Below, piece by piece: positions 9,392 to 19,158 of a stretch of 64,000 nt of DNA. The stretch is taken from the NCBI GenBank assembly GCA_947168045.1, contig CAMVKN010000005.1, forward strand, positions 61,865 through 125,864, read 5' to 3'. The translations under genes were made by a program, and so were the position numbers. Each line of letters begins with the position of its first letter. The first letter of the stretch is position 1. The notes below the pieces were generated by a model. That model was not told the origin of the DNA, did no database searches, and saw only the letters and a list, made by a program, of their open reading frames with translations. The stretch comes from an uncultured Prevotellaceae bacterium. GTDB lineage: Bacteria; Bacteroidota; Bacteroidia; Bacteroidales; Bacteroidaceae.

Positions 9392-9625
9392 ATGGCAAAT
9401 AACAAGAAAATAGAGACATTAAACCGTTTGAAGATTGTCCTCGTAGAAAAAGGAAAGACCAGCCGTTGGCTGGCAGAGCAGTTGGGCAAAACTGAACATA
9501 CTATCTCCAGATGGTGCCAGAATAGAACTCAACCTTCCATTGCACAACTAAACGAAATTGCAAGAGTATTAATGGTAGATGTCAGGTCATTGATAAATCC
9601 GAGTCAAGAAGCATACAATGAGTAG
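9392..9625 (+). CDS. Small XRE/Cro-type HTH regulator
   Basis: The ATG at 9392 gives a 77-residue protein (MANNKKIETLNRLKIVLVEK...). The middle (about 22-66) is a Cro/C1-type helix-turn-helix: TSRWLAEQLGKTEHTISRWC, then a segment ending LMVDVRSLI. It is probably the DNA-binding switch of the operon below, like the controller (C) proteins of restriction-modification systems. It overlaps the next gene by 8 bp, so the two are translationally coupled. It is the first gene of the AT-richer block. Confidence 0.85.
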   Translation: MANNKKIETLNRLKIVLVEKGKTSRWLAEQLGKTEHTISRWCQNRTQPSIAQLNEIARVLMVDVRSLINPSQEAYNE

Positions 9626-12600
9626 TAAATTTTTTAACAACAATTCAGGCAATACGCTCTTTGACAAGCTCAAAGGTATTGCGGGCAATATGGCCAATTT
9701 TGACCGTTTCCTTGCAGTCGTCGGTTTCTTCCGCTCTTCTGGTTATTTCAAATTGCGCAAAGAACTGAATGGTGTTGAGGAAATAAAGATATTAGTCGGC
9801 ATCAACATCGATGACATTTTCCGCCGCCACAATAAGGCTATGCTGATGTTGGAAAACGAGGAAAAGGCGAAGATGGTCTATGATGAGGAGTTCCGTCAGG
9901 ATATTATCAATGCCCGCTATGCACCAGAAGTTGAGGAGGGCATCTTGCAGATGTGCCAGGATTTGGTTGATGGCAGACTCGAGATGAAGATACATGCAAC
10001 TAAGAACCTCCACGCCAAGTTCTATCTCTGCCTTCCGCAGAATCACAATGAAAATAGTGATGGATGGGTGATCATGGGATCATCCAATATCTCTGATTCC
10101 GGACTTGGTACTTCGCAGTCACCTCGATATGAGCTGAACGTAGCCATGAAGGACTTTGATGACGTAGATTACTGCCATTCTGAGTTTAAGAAATTGTGGG
10201 AAGAAGCTGTTACGCTGACGATAGATGATGTTGAAAGTATCAAGCAAAAGACCTACTTAGGCTATCAGCCCACACCATACGAAATCTACCTGAAGGTGCT
10301 TATTGATACGTTTGGAGACCAGATTGAGGATGATTTTTCAATTCAGCTGCCTAATGGCGTGATGGATCTGAAATATCAGACGGATGCCGTGATTCAAGGT
10401 TTCCAGATGCTGATGCGCCATAACGGCCTGTTCCTTGCTGATGTGGTGGGTCTTGGCAAAACGATGATTGCCACCATGATTGCCAAGCGGTTCATTGAGG
10501 CCAATGGCAAGAACACCAACATTCTGGTGGTATTTCCTCCTGCCTTGCGTGAGAACTGGGAAAACACCTTTAAGTTGTTTGGCATATCCCGTAAGGCGCA
10601 ATTCATTACCAATGGCAAACTGTCAAGTGTGTTAGAAGGGAAAGAGCAGTACAAGGCGAAGGAAGAGTTCGACTTGATTATCGTTGATGAGGCACATGGC
10701 TTCCGTAATGATGGCGCTGGTAAATACGATGAATTGCAAAAAATTTGCAAGGCAGATTGTGTCAATGCAGGCTTGCTGAAGAATCAGCGCAAGAAGGTGA
10801 TGCTGCTTTCTGCAACACCATTGAATAACCGTCCTGACGACCTGCTTAATCTGCTATTGCTGTTCCAGGACAGCCAGAATTGTACGATTGATGGCATTCC
10901 GAATTTGAAAGGTTTCTTTGCAGAATACATCAAGGCATACAGGATCTTGATGAAGGAACGCGAAACACGAGATGTGACAGCCGATGTTGATAAGATTTAT
11001 GAGGCCATCCGTGAGCGAGTCATTGACAAGGTGACTGTCCGCCGTACACGTCATAACATCGAGAACGACCCTGAATATAAGAAAGATTTGCAGGCACAAG
11101 GCATCATCTTCCCAAAGCCACAGCCACCTATCTCATTGGAGTATAAGATGGATGCTGATACCAGCAGGCGTTTCTTCTACACGCTAAATGTACTGTCTGA
11201 CGATAAGTTTAATCCTCATCTGCATTATGCTCGTTATCGAGCAGTAGAATTCCTGAAGCCAGAGTATAGGGCTAAGTATCGAAATGCAGTCCATGTAGGT
11301 CAGACATTGGCAGGCATCTATCGTGTCCACATGGTGAAGCGATTGGAAAGTAGTTTCCATGCTTTCAAACTCTCGCTGGCGACCTTGCTTCGCATCACGA
11401 ATGACATGCTGAAGATGTTTGCTGAAAACAAAGTGATTATAGCCCCAGAACTGAATGTGAAAGAGTTGCAGGCCAAAGGCATGGAACTTGACCAGATTAT
11501 TGAACTGGCTATGAAGAAAGGCTATCAGGAAAGTGACATCCTGTATAAGTCAGAAGATTTCGAGCCGGATTTCATAGAAATGCTTCGCTATGATAAGAAG
11601 GTTCTGGAAGTACTCAATGCTGATTGGCAGAAAGAGCGCGACGACCAGAAGTTCGACCTCTTCCGTGACAGATTAGAGCATGAGTTCTTCGATGAGCGTA
11701 ATGTCTCTGGCAAACTGGTTGTATTCTCCGAAAGTGTTGACACACTGAACTATCTGAAAGGCCGATTAGAGAACGAATTAGGCAGAACAGACGTATTGAC
11801 GATTACTGCTGACAACCGCGACAAGAAAGCATCCATTATCAAAGAGAATTTTGATGCCAACAGCGAAGTGCAGAAAGACCAATACAATATCATTCTCACC
11901 TCTGATGTGCTGGCAGAAGGTGTCAACCTGCATCGCTCCCACATCATTGTCAACTATGACTCCCCTTGGAATGCCTCTCGGCTGATGCAGCGTATTGGAC
12001 GTGTGAATCGTATCGGGTCTGTGGCTGAGTTTATCTATAACTATATGTTCTATCCCTCACCTCAGGGCAATGAACAAATCAAACTCTATGAGAACGCGCT
12101 TGTCAAGCTACAGGGTTTCCATTCTGCCTTTGGTGAGGATGTGCAGATATACTCTAAGGAAGAAATCGTCAAGCAGTTCAAGATGTTCGACAACAACGTG
12201 AAGGACTCGATGGACGAAAAATTAGCTTTGATTCGAGAACTGCGCGAGGTCTATCACAACAACCGCGAACTCTACGACAAGGTGAAGCAGTTGCCTCTGA
12301 AGAGTCGTGTGGCCCGCAACATAGGGCGACATTCGGACAAGTCTATCATTTATGTATCGTCCGACGTGAAGACAGAGTTCTATCTGGCCACCGATAAGAC
12401 TGTAAAGCCTATTGATTTCTTAGAGGCCATCAAGTATCTGAAGGCTAAGTCTGACGAACAAGCCGCCCCGTTCTTGCCTGACAGCAAGAATTACGACCAT
12501 GTGAATCGTGCTTTGGGTAAATACACAAAGGAGTATGTAGAGGCGGCAGACGATGCTTCCATCAATCGTACCGATCTCGATAACATCTCGAAGACGGCAC

Positions 12601-12896
12601 TTAACTTCCTGCGCAGGATTACCCAGGCAATCTCTGACAACACAACAAAGGTGCAATGTCATATTCTCACCGACTATATTAATAAAGGTATATACACTCA
12701 GTTGCCTCGCCGACTGCGTGACCTCTCCAAGCCCTACAAGGGTGACAAAGTGCAAATCAAGACAGACGAAGCCAAACTGAAACAGACTTTGGCAGAACTC
12801 GTTGATGAGTACCAGACGATGAGTAATGAGATGCAAGAAAAGGCTGTTCCCAAAGTCAGCGACCCGCAAATCATTATTTCAGAAACATTTATCTAG
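9618..12896 (+). CDS. PLD-nuclease/SNF2-helicase fusion protein
   Basis: A 1092-residue protein. Residues about 20-190 form a phospholipase D-like domain with H132-x-K134 (NLHAKFYL) and GSSNISDSGLG at 154-164, the family of HKD nucleases. A SNF2/SF2 helicase follows: Walker A ADVVGLGKT at 274-282, DEAH at 357-360, LLSATPLNN, then helicase-C motifs (VFSESVDTLNYL, TSDVLAEGVNLH, QRIGRVNRIGS). The last 250 residues are helical without a named domain. Such fusions sit beside methyltransferases in bacterial defence loci. It is followed 14 bp later by the BRO-like gene and then the methyltransferase, so it probably supplies DNA translocation and cleavage. Confidence 0.88.
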   Translation: MSSKFFNNNSGNTLFDKLKGIAGNMANFDRFLAVVGFFRSSGYFKLRKELNGVEEIKILVGINIDDIFRRHNKAMLMLENEEKAKMVYDEEFRQDIINARYAPEVEEGILQMCQDLVDGRLEMKIHATKNLHAKFYLCLPQNHNENSDGWVIMGSSNISDSGLGTSQSPRYELNVAMKDFDDVDYCHSEFKKLWEEAVTLTIDDVESIKQKTYLGYQPTPYEIYLKVLIDTFGDQIEDDFSIQLPNGVMDLKYQTDAVIQGFQMLMRHNGLFLADVVGLGKTMIATMIAKRFIEANGKNTNILVVFPPALRENWENTFKLFGISRKAQFITNGKLSSVLEGKEQYKAKEEFDLIIVDEAHGFRNDGAGKYDELQKICKADCVNAGLLKNQRKKVMLLSATPLNNRPDDLLNLLLLFQDSQNCTIDGIPNLKGFFAEYIKAYRILMKERETRDVTADVDKIYEAIRERVIDKVTVRRTRHNIENDPEYKKDLQAQGIIFPKPQPPISLEYKMDADTSRRFFYTLNVLSDDKFNPHLHYARYRAVEFLKPEYRAKYRNAVHVGQTLAGIYRVHMVKRLESSFHAFKLSLATLLRITNDMLKMFAENKVIIAPELNVKELQAKGMELDQIIELAMKKGYQESDILYKSEDFEPDFIEMLRYDKKVLEVLNADWQKERDDQKFDLFRDRLEHEFFDERNVSGKLVVFSESVDTLNYLKGRLENELGRTDVLTITADNRDKKASIIKENFDANSEVQKDQYNIILTSDVLAEGVNLHRSHIIVNYDSPWNASRLMQRIGRVNRIGSVAEFIYNYMFYPSPQGNEQIKLYENALVKLQGFHSAFGEDVQIYSKEEIVKQFKMFDNNVKDSMDEKLALIRELREVYHNNRELYDKVKQLPLKSRVARNIGRHSDKSIIYVSSDVKTEFYLATDKTVKPIDFLEAIKYLKAKSDEQAAPFLPDSKNYDHVNRALGKYTKEYVEAADDASINRTDLDNISKTALNFLRRITQAISDNTTKVQCHILTDYINKGIYTQLPRRLRDLSKPYKGDKVQIKTDEAKLKQTLAELVDEYQTMSNEMQEKAVPKVSDPQIIISETFI

Positions 12897-12910
12897 AATT
12901 TTTTTACGAC

Positions 12911-13747
12911 ATGACCAAGAAACAAGCATTACAACTATTTGAAGAACGTAAAGTCCGCACCGTATGGGATGACCAAGAAGAGAAATGGTATTTCTGTGTA
13001 GTTGATGTGGTAGAGGCGCTTACTGATAGCAAAAACCCAACGGACTACATTAAGAAAATGCGAAAACGCGATCCCTTACTTGCCGAAGGGTGGGGACAAA
13101 TTGTCACCCCCCTTTCCGTGCAAACAGCTGGTGGAAAGCAAAAGACCAACTTTGCTACTATGGAGGGAATCTTCCGTATCATCCAGTCCATCCCTTCGCC
13201 CAAGGCAGAGCCGTTCAAGCAGTGGATGGCACAGGTGGCCAGCCAGCGCATCGATCAAATGCAAGACCCCGAACTGAGTATTGACCAGGCAATTATCGAC
13301 TATAAGCGTTTAGGCTATAGCGATGCGTGGATTAACCAACGCATCAAGAGTATTGAAGTACGCAAGGAACTGACTGACGAATGGAAGCGCACAGGCGTTA
13401 AGGAAGGACTGGAGTATGCTTCGCTCACTGATATCATTACCCGCGAATGGAGTGGTTTCACCACTAAGCAGTACAAGCATTTCAAGGGACTGAAGAAGGA
13501 AAACTTGCGCGACAATATGACCAACCTTGAGATTGCCCTTAACATTTTGGCAGAAGCCTCAGCTACAGAACTCTCTAAGCAGCGCGATCCTAAAGGCTTC
13601 AACGCTCAGACCCAAGTAGCCAAGGATGGTGGCAGCGTGGCTAAAGCCGCCCGCAACGAATTGGAAAGCAAACTTGGACATAGCATCATTTCATCAGCCA
13701 AGGCCAGCGACTATCTGCTGCCAGAAGAAACTAAAGACGAACAATAA
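12911..13747 (+). CDS. BRO-N / DinD-like protein
   Basis: A 278-residue protein. Residues 1-110 are a BRO-N (phage antirepressor-like) domain: VRTVWDDQEEKWYFCVVDVV, followed by a predicted DNA-binding fold. The C-terminal part (GLEYASLTDIITREWSGFTT, then DNMTNLEIALNILAEASAT) matches the DinD / damage-inducible protein D architecture, a group often found between restriction or methylase genes in Bacteroidetes. E. coli DinD inhibits RecA; whether this one does is unknown. It sits between helicase and methyltransferase with gaps of 14 and 15 bp, which argues for a role inside the system rather than in a prophage. Confidence 0.82.
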   Translation: MTKKQALQLFEERKVRTVWDDQEEKWYFCVVDVVEALTDSKNPTDYIKKMRKRDPLLAEGWGQIVTPLSVQTAGGKQKTNFATMEGIFRIIQSIPSPKAEPFKQWMAQVASQRIDQMQDPELSIDQAIIDYKRLGYSDAWINQRIKSIEVRKELTDEWKRTGVKEGLEYASLTDIITREWSGFTTKQYKHFKGLKKENLRDNMTNLEIALNILAEASATELSKQRDPKGFNAQTQVAKDGGSVAKAARNELESKLGHSIISSAKASDYLLPEETKDEQ

Positions 13748-13762
13748 ATACAACAGACTATT

Positions 13763-16700
13763 ATGACCTATACAAAAGACACCCTCCGACAGATATTTCA
13801 ACAGCCATTCAACATGAGCGAGTGGCAACAGATGTTGCAACACTATTTCCATGCGAAGGATTTGAGAAAAGAACCTGAGCCAATCAAGGGTACTACAGAA
13901 TACGAAAAGGGCTACTACCTTGGTGCCCTTGATACTTCAGACAGCTATCGTATCGGCCTGTTCTATTATCAGATACAGCGCGGTAATGTGGCTCGCAAAC
14001 GTGTCGGTCTGCGCAACCTCGTCAAGTCGTTCATCAATCCTAATTGGGGCGAGTTCGATGCAGCTCTCGTAGTGTTTGACAGTGGTTCTGTCTGGCGCTT
14101 GTCTTTTGTCTGCGACATCAAGGGCGAGAACACTGCTGCAAAACGTTTTACATACGTCTTTGGAGAAAGCGACAACTACTATAATACCCCTGTCGGACGT
14201 TTCGATGCCCTGCAACGTAATGGCATATCCTTTGAGAACATCAAGGATGCCTTCTCTGTGGAGCGTCTGAACAAAGATTTCTTCAATGGCTACAAGGAGC
14301 GTTACGTGAAGTTCCTCAACCATATCAATGAGGACACCAAGGATAATCGTGACTATGTGAAGAAACTCTTGGGCCGTCTGGTATTCCTTCAGTTCCTGCA
14401 AAAAAAAGGTTGGATGGGAGTACCTGCCAATCAGCAAGGCTGGAATGGTGGCGACAAGTTCTATCTGAATCACTTAATAGAGCGTTATGAGGGTAACGAC
14501 CGACTGCTGAGTGATGTCCTGGAACCGCTGTTCTTCAATACCCTCAATGAGCGCAGAACCAACGACCTTGCGGACTCACGTTTGGGAGAGAACATCAAGA
14601 TTCCCTATCTGAATGGTGGACTGTTCGATAAAGACGATTTAGACAAAAAAGACATTGATTTCCCCTATGACTACTTCAAGGAACTCATGGACTTCTTCGC
14701 CATGTACAATTTCACCATCGACGAGAACGACCCTGAAGACTCTGAAATCGGCATCGATCCCGAAATGCTGGGTCATATCTTCGAGAACTTGCTGGAAGAC
14801 AACAAAGACAAAGGTGCTTTCTATACCCCCAAGGAGATTGTGCAATACATGAGTCAAGAGAGTGTTGCACAGTATTTGAAAAGTCATGCACCCGAAGAAC
14901 TGCATACAGCCATCGACTCACTGATTAAACAAAGAGTGGTAGAGCCGATTCTGCAAAATAAGGAGAATGCAAGACTGGTCAACAAATCCTTGTCAGTAGT
15001 AAAAGTTTGCGACCCTGCCATTGGTTCAGGTGCATTCCCTATGGGTGTGCTCAATGTTCTGTTCGATTGCCGCCATTTGCTTTATGGCTTTATTGGCAAG
15101 AATGAAGATTTCTCATACGCCAAAGTGAAGCGAGATATCATCCAGAACAATATTTATGGTGTGGATATAGAGAAGGGAGCCGTAGATATAGCTCGCCTCC
15201 GTTTTTGGCTGGCATTGGTGGTTGACGAGAATGAGCCGCAGCCATTGCCCAATCTTGATTATAAGATTATGTGTGGTGACTCTCTGCTGCATCGTTTTGC
15301 CCTCGATGCCCCATTCCAAAACGTGCTGAAGGACTACAATCAAAAGAACGGTACGCACTACACTTTGGACGACTATCGCCAGTGGGTCTATGACTATACC
15401 GATATCTCCGACCACACGCAGAAAGACAACTTCCGCCAAAAGATTGAGGACATCAAGCGTGCTGTCAAAACTGAACTCAACGACAAAGAAAAAGGAAAGA
15501 TTGCTAAAGTCCGTGGAGCCATAGACAATTTGCAGATGGAAGACATGTTTGGCGGCAAGAAAAATGAAAAGAAAATCAAAGCTCTGCAAAAGGAATTGAA
15601 GGCTTTAGAGCAACAACGAGCCGAAATAGAATCTAACAAAATATACGATCAAGCATTTGAATGGCGCTTTGAGTTCCCTGCACTTCTGGACGAGAAAGGG
15701 GACTTCATGGGATTTGACATAGTGATTGCAAATCCTCCATACGTTGACGCAAAAAAGTTAAAATTAGTTGCTCCATACTTGAAAAAATATGAAGTGTTTA
15801 ACGGAGCTGCTGATTTATACACATATTTCTATGAATTAGCACTCTCCATGTTGTGCTGCAATGGAGTTATCTCTTTTATAACATCTAACAAATGGATTAG
15901 AAGTGAGTATGGGAGAAAATTGAGAAAATTGTTTTTACTGAATAATATCGTTGAGTTAATAGACTTTGGTCGCAATCGTGTATTCAATGCGACAGTTGAC
16001 TCAAACATTGCTATAGTCAAGAAAGCCTCCTTTAAAGAACAACCATTATTATACTATTTTGACGAAGAAGCGAAGGGAACATCTTTAAATGATATGATAC
16101 AGCAAGGGCATGTTACAAATGTTATTCTTACAGAAGACGCATGGTTATTAAAAGCAGGCGAGAATTATGAGTTGAAGTCAAAGATAGAATCTAACGGAAT
16201 TCCCCTAAAAGAGTTTGGGGTTAACATCTATAGGGGGATTTTGACTGGCTATAATAAAGCCTACCACATAGATAAATCTGAAAAAGACAAACTTATCCAG
16301 TTAGATTCTAACAACAAAGATGTAATCAAACCTTTAATTTGTGGCGGAGATACCAAGAAATTCTTTTGCAAATCACCCCAATTGTGGATAATAAATATCC
16401 ATAATGGCGTAAAAGCTCTTGGGGTAGAGCCGATAAAAATAGGACAGTATCCTATTATCAAACAAAAGCTAGATTCTTATTATTCTGAATTGCTAGAAAG
16501 AAATGACAAAGGATGCACTCCTTACAATTTGCGAAACTGTGCGTATTTGAATGAGTTTGAAAAGGAAAAAATTGTATGGCAGGCTATTTCTAAAAGAATT
16601 GCTTTCGCATATGACCCAAAAGGGTCTTATTATTGCGATGTCACAACCTATTTTATGACAGGTAATAATTTGAAGTATATTCTTGCAATATTAAATTCAA

Positions 16701-17005
16701 AGCTATTTGAATACGCTCTACTTAATATATATCTAGAAGGGGATACATTTAAGTCAAAAAATACTATTATTCAGAATTTCCCAATTCCTAAAATTGAGAA
16801 GGATAAAGTGAAACTACTGATTGATATTGTTGACGAAATAGTAAAAGAAAAAGGTCGCAATCCTCTTTCTGATACGACTATTTTGGAGCACAAAATTGAC
16901 CTTCTTGTCTATCACCTCTACGGCCTAACCTACGATGAAGTCCTCATCGTTGATTCAGATACTCCAATCACACGGGAAGAATACGAAAAGCAGACAGAAA
17001 AATGA
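13763..17005 (+). CDS. Eco57I/PglX-like N6-adenine DNA methyltransferase
   Basis: A 1080-residue protein. An N-terminal segment (1-150) precedes a helical region, then the methyltransferase core: motif I KVCDPAIGSGAF near residue 414 binds S-adenosylmethionine, and motif IV NPPY at about 656-659 flips and methylates adenine. The C-terminal third would be the target recognition domain. Large single-chain enzymes of this type occur as type IIG enzymes and as PglX in BREX loci. No PD-(D/E)xK nuclease motif was confirmed, so cleavage may rest with the PLD-SNF2 partner. From about 15740 to 16850 the base composition turns sharply AT-rich compared with both sides, as expected if the recognition domain was exchanged. 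Confidence 0.85.
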   Translation: MTYTKDTLRQIFQQPFNMSEWQQMLQHYFHAKDLRKEPEPIKGTTEYEKGYYLGALDTSDSYRIGLFYYQIQRGNVARKRVGLRNLVKSFINPNWGEFDAALVVFDSGSVWRLSFVCDIKGENTAAKRFTYVFGESDNYYNTPVGRFDALQRNGISFENIKDAFSVERLNKDFFNGYKERYVKFLNHINEDTKDNRDYVKKLLGRLVFLQFLQKKGWMGVPANQQGWNGGDKFYLNHLIERYEGNDRLLSDVLEPLFFNTLNERRTNDLADSRLGENIKIPYLNGGLFDKDDLDKKDIDFPYDYFKELMDFFAMYNFTIDENDPEDSEIGIDPEMLGHIFENLLEDNKDKGAFYTPKEIVQYMSQESVAQYLKSHAPEELHTAIDSLIKQRVVEPILQNKENARLVNKSLSVVKVCDPAIGSGAFPMGVLNVLFDCRHLLYGFIGKNEDFSYAKVKRDIIQNNIYGVDIEKGAVDIARLRFWLALVVDENEPQPLPNLDYKIMCGDSLLHRFALDAPFQNVLKDYNQKNGTHYTLDDYRQWVYDYTDISDHTQKDNFRQKIEDIKRAVKTELNDKEKGKIAKVRGAIDNLQMEDMFGGKKNEKKIKALQKELKALEQQRAEIESNKIYDQAFEWRFEFPALLDEKGDFMGFDIVIANPPYVDAKKLKLVAPYLKKYEVFNGAADLYTYFYELALSMLCCNGVISFITSNKWIRSEYGRKLRKLFLLNNIVELIDFGRNRVFNATVDSNIAIVKKASFKEQPLLYYFDEEAKGTSLNDMIQQGHVTNVILTEDAWLLKAGENYELKSKIESNGIPLKEFGVNIYRGILTGYNKAYHIDKSEKDKLIQLDSNNKDVIKPLICGGDTKKFFCKSPQLWIINIHNGVKALGVEPIKIGQYPIIKQKLDSYYSELLERNDKGCTPYNLRNCAYLNEFEKEKIVWQAISKRIAFAYDPKGSYYCDVTTYFMTGNNLKYILAILNSKLFEYALLNIYLEGDTFKSKNTIIQNFPIPKIEKDKVKLLIDIVDEIVKEKGRNPLSDTTILEHKIDLLVYHLYGLTYDEVLIVDSDTPITREEYEKQTEK

Positions 17006-17038
17006 CCAGCGAACGCAAAGATATCAAAAAATAATGAT

Positions 17039-17046
17039 TATATTTG
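17039..17046 (+). promoter_or_regulatory. -7 box before the ATPase-TOPRIM pair
   Basis: TATATTTG, 21 bp before the ATG at 17068 and 33 bp after the methyltransferase stop. It suggests that the ATPase-TOPRIM pair is a separate transcription unit. No clear -33 box. Confidence 0.55.
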
Positions 17047-17067
17047 CAGTCTTAAAACAGTTATAAT

Positions 17068-18453
17068 ATGATTACAAAGATAGAAATAAACGGTTTTAAA
17101 TCCTTCTCCGACTTTGAGATGGAGTTTTCGCCACTGACCGTGATAGCAGGAACAAATGCATCGGGTAAGAGCAACCTGTTTGATGCCTTGAATTTGCTAT
17201 CAAACTTGTCAAAGACTGATTTGAGGACAGCCTTTGCCAATAAGCAACTACGTGGAGAAGTCTCTGAGCTGTTTACCAAATACACTGATGACATATCTGC
17301 CACAGAAATGCGTTTCGGCGTGGAAATGCTGGTGCCACGAAAAATCAGGGACAACTGGGGCGGTATAGCAGATGTGAAGACCCCGCGTATGCGCTATGAA
17401 CTGGTAATAGGCAAGCGTCAGAATGACCAAGGTTTTGAAGAACTAACTGTTGTTCATGAGCAATTGGCGCGTATAGCTACAGACAAAGACAGCTGGGCGA
17501 AAAAATACTTAAAGAAAAGGACAGATATTTGGCGAAGCTCCATAAGTGGTGGTAGCGGCAAACCATATATCTATACGGAAACGGTGCGTAGCTACTCAAC
17601 CATCACCATTCGTCAAGACGGTGGTCATGGACGTGGGCGTTCAGTGACAGCAAATGCTGTCACCCAGACCGTTTTGGGAAGTATCAACTCGGTAGACTTC
17701 CCACATATATTTGCGGCCCAACAGGAAATCGCATCATGGAACTTTATGCAACTGAATCCGGTTGTTCTTCGTGAGCCGACCCGATATGACGTGAATTACA
17801 CAGGAGACACCATAGGACATGCCGGTGAGAATCTTTCTGCCGCTATATACCGTTTGTATAATCAGGATGCCTACGTGATGGAGCGGATTATCATGAAGTT
17901 GTCATCGTTCTTGCCAGGCTATACGGAATTGGAAGTAAAAGACGACAAAGCCAATAAGCAGTTTGTTTTCAACTTGAAGAATAGTGAGGGAAAGTCTTTC
18001 TCATCAAGGGTGTTGTCGGAAGGCACGTTGAGACTTCTCGTCCTTTGTGTGTTGCTATATGACGAGAAGTTCCAAGGGCTGTTATGTTTTGAAGAACCGG
18101 AAAATGGCATTCACCCCTATCGTATCAAGGCAATGGTTCAATTATTAAGAATGTTGTCGACCGACTTTGAGGATGATGACGACCTGTTGCGTCAGATTAT
18201 AGTAAATACTCATTCACCCGTATTGCTTCGTTGGCTGAAGGAAGAATACGATGATAAAGACGATGGGGTCAGCATCTGGTTTTCGAAATTGATTTCATAT
18301 CCAAAGGAGATTAATGGAAGCAGACGGAGTATAAGAATCAGCCGCATTTCTCCGCTGACAAAATCTTTCCAGTTGTCATTCTCTGAGGCAGAGAATAAAA
18401 TGACTTTAGCCGATGCCATTGCATATCTGAATACCGAGAACCAAAATCTGTAA
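17068..18453 (+). CDS. ABC-type AAA ATPase (AAA_15/21), defence-type
   Basis: A 461-residue ATPase of the OLD/RecF-like group. The N-terminus carries a Walker A, GTNASGKSN (about 29-37). The later half has SRVLSEGTLRLL as the ABC signature, LLCFEEPENGIHP as Walker B with the catalytic glutamate, and NTHSPVLL as the H-loop. Such ATPases pair with TOPRIM-type nucleases in PARIS (AriA/AriB), AbiL and RloA/RloB modules. Here the next gene, 2 bp on, encodes a TOPRIM-like protein, so a two-gene anti-phage module is likely. No own nuclease domain is visible. Confidence 0.87.
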   Translation: MITKIEINGFKSFSDFEMEFSPLTVIAGTNASGKSNLFDALNLLSNLSKTDLRTAFANKQLRGEVSELFTKYTDDISATEMRFGVEMLVPRKIRDNWGGIADVKTPRMRYELVIGKRQNDQGFEELTVVHEQLARIATDKDSWAKKYLKKRTDIWRSSISGGSGKPYIYTETVRSYSTITIRQDGGHGRGRSVTANAVTQTVLGSINSVDFPHIFAAQQEIASWNFMQLNPVVLREPTRYDVNYTGDTIGHAGENLSAAIYRLYNQDAYVMERIIMKLSSFLPGYTELEVKDDKANKQFVFNLKNSEGKSFSSRVLSEGTLRLLVLCVLLYDEKFQGLLCFEEPENGIHPYRIKAMVQLLRMLSTDFEDDDDLLRQIIVNTHSPVLLRWLKEEYDDKDDGVSIWFSKLISYPKEINGSRRSIRISRISPLTKSFQLSFSEAENKMTLADAIAYLNTENQNL

Positions 18454-18455
18454 CT

Positions 18456-19124
18456 ATGAAGCAATTATTTATAGGTCTGATAGCCGAAGGCACAACAGAT
18501 ATTAGATTTCTGAAGAGTGTTATTGAGAAATCCATACAAGAGTTGTCATGGCAATGTGAAAATCAAGTGGAGATATTCCCTGTCAGAGAAATAGCAGCCG
18601 AAGGAGATGGATTTGTTGAAAAGATGCTGGCGGCTTCAAAATGTGCATGGCAGAACTATGGCATTTCGGCATTGTGCATACATGCTGATTCTGATGCCCG
18701 TACTATCGATTCCGTCATGTTGAACAAATTTGATCCGTTTATCTCTGCATTGAAAAGTATGCCTGAAGAGGAATACTGTAAGCACATCATCCCGACCATA
18801 CCTATTCAGATGATAGAGTCGTGGATGTTGGCTGACAAAGAATTGTTGAAGCGACTAATCAATGCAAGAGACATGAGTGATGCAGATTTGGGACTTGACA
18901 GAGCCCCCGAGTCGTATGCTGACCCTAAAAGCGCAATAGAGAATGCTATCCGCAGAGCTATGGCAGAACAGCCAAAGAAGAAAAGGAATCTGGTTGGCAT
19001 TTCTGATCTGTATGAGATTCTTGGCAATAGATTGAGTTTGGAAAGACTCAGAACCATACCTTCATTTGCAAAATTTGAAGAAAACGTTATCATTGTTTTC
19101 AAGAACATGGGGCTTATGAGGTAA
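18456..19124 (+). CDS. TOPRIM-like partner (DUF4276/RloB type)
   Basis: A 222-residue protein that starts 2 bp after the ATPase stop. It opens LFIGLIAEGTTDIRFLKSV, where the glutamate after the first strand and the following TD fit a TOPRIM motif; a second acidic motif HADSDAR at about 76-82 supplies the DxD metal site. Then a conserved MIESWMLAD segment occurs, typical of DUF4276-like proteins. This fold is the nuclease or effector half in ATPase-TOPRIM abortive systems. The exact family (DUF4276, RloB, AbiLii or DUF4435) cannot be settled by eye. Confidence 0.75.
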   Translation: MKQLFIGLIAEGTTDIRFLKSVIEKSIQELSWQCENQVEIFPVREIAAEGDGFVEKMLAASKCAWQNYGISALCIHADSDARTIDSVMLNKFDPFISALKSMPEEEYCKHIIPTIPIQMIESWMLADKELLKRLINARDMSDADLGLDRAPESYADPKSAIENAIRRAMAEQPKKKRNLVGISDLYEILGNRLSLERLRTIPSFAKFEENVIIVFKNMGLMR

Positions 19125-19158
19125 AAGCATAACCTAAAACATATATCTACTGAAATAT

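Noticed and set aside
12911..13747. Prophage, because of the BRO antirepressor-like gene
   Set aside because: No integrase, terminase, capsid or tail gene in the window; the gene is tightly packed in a helicase-methylase operon.
9618..17005. A complete BREX, DISARM or Mokosh system
   Set aside because: PglZ, BrxL, DrmA and DrmB are absent, and the helicase is SNF2-type with an N-terminal PLD, not the Mokosh arrangement.
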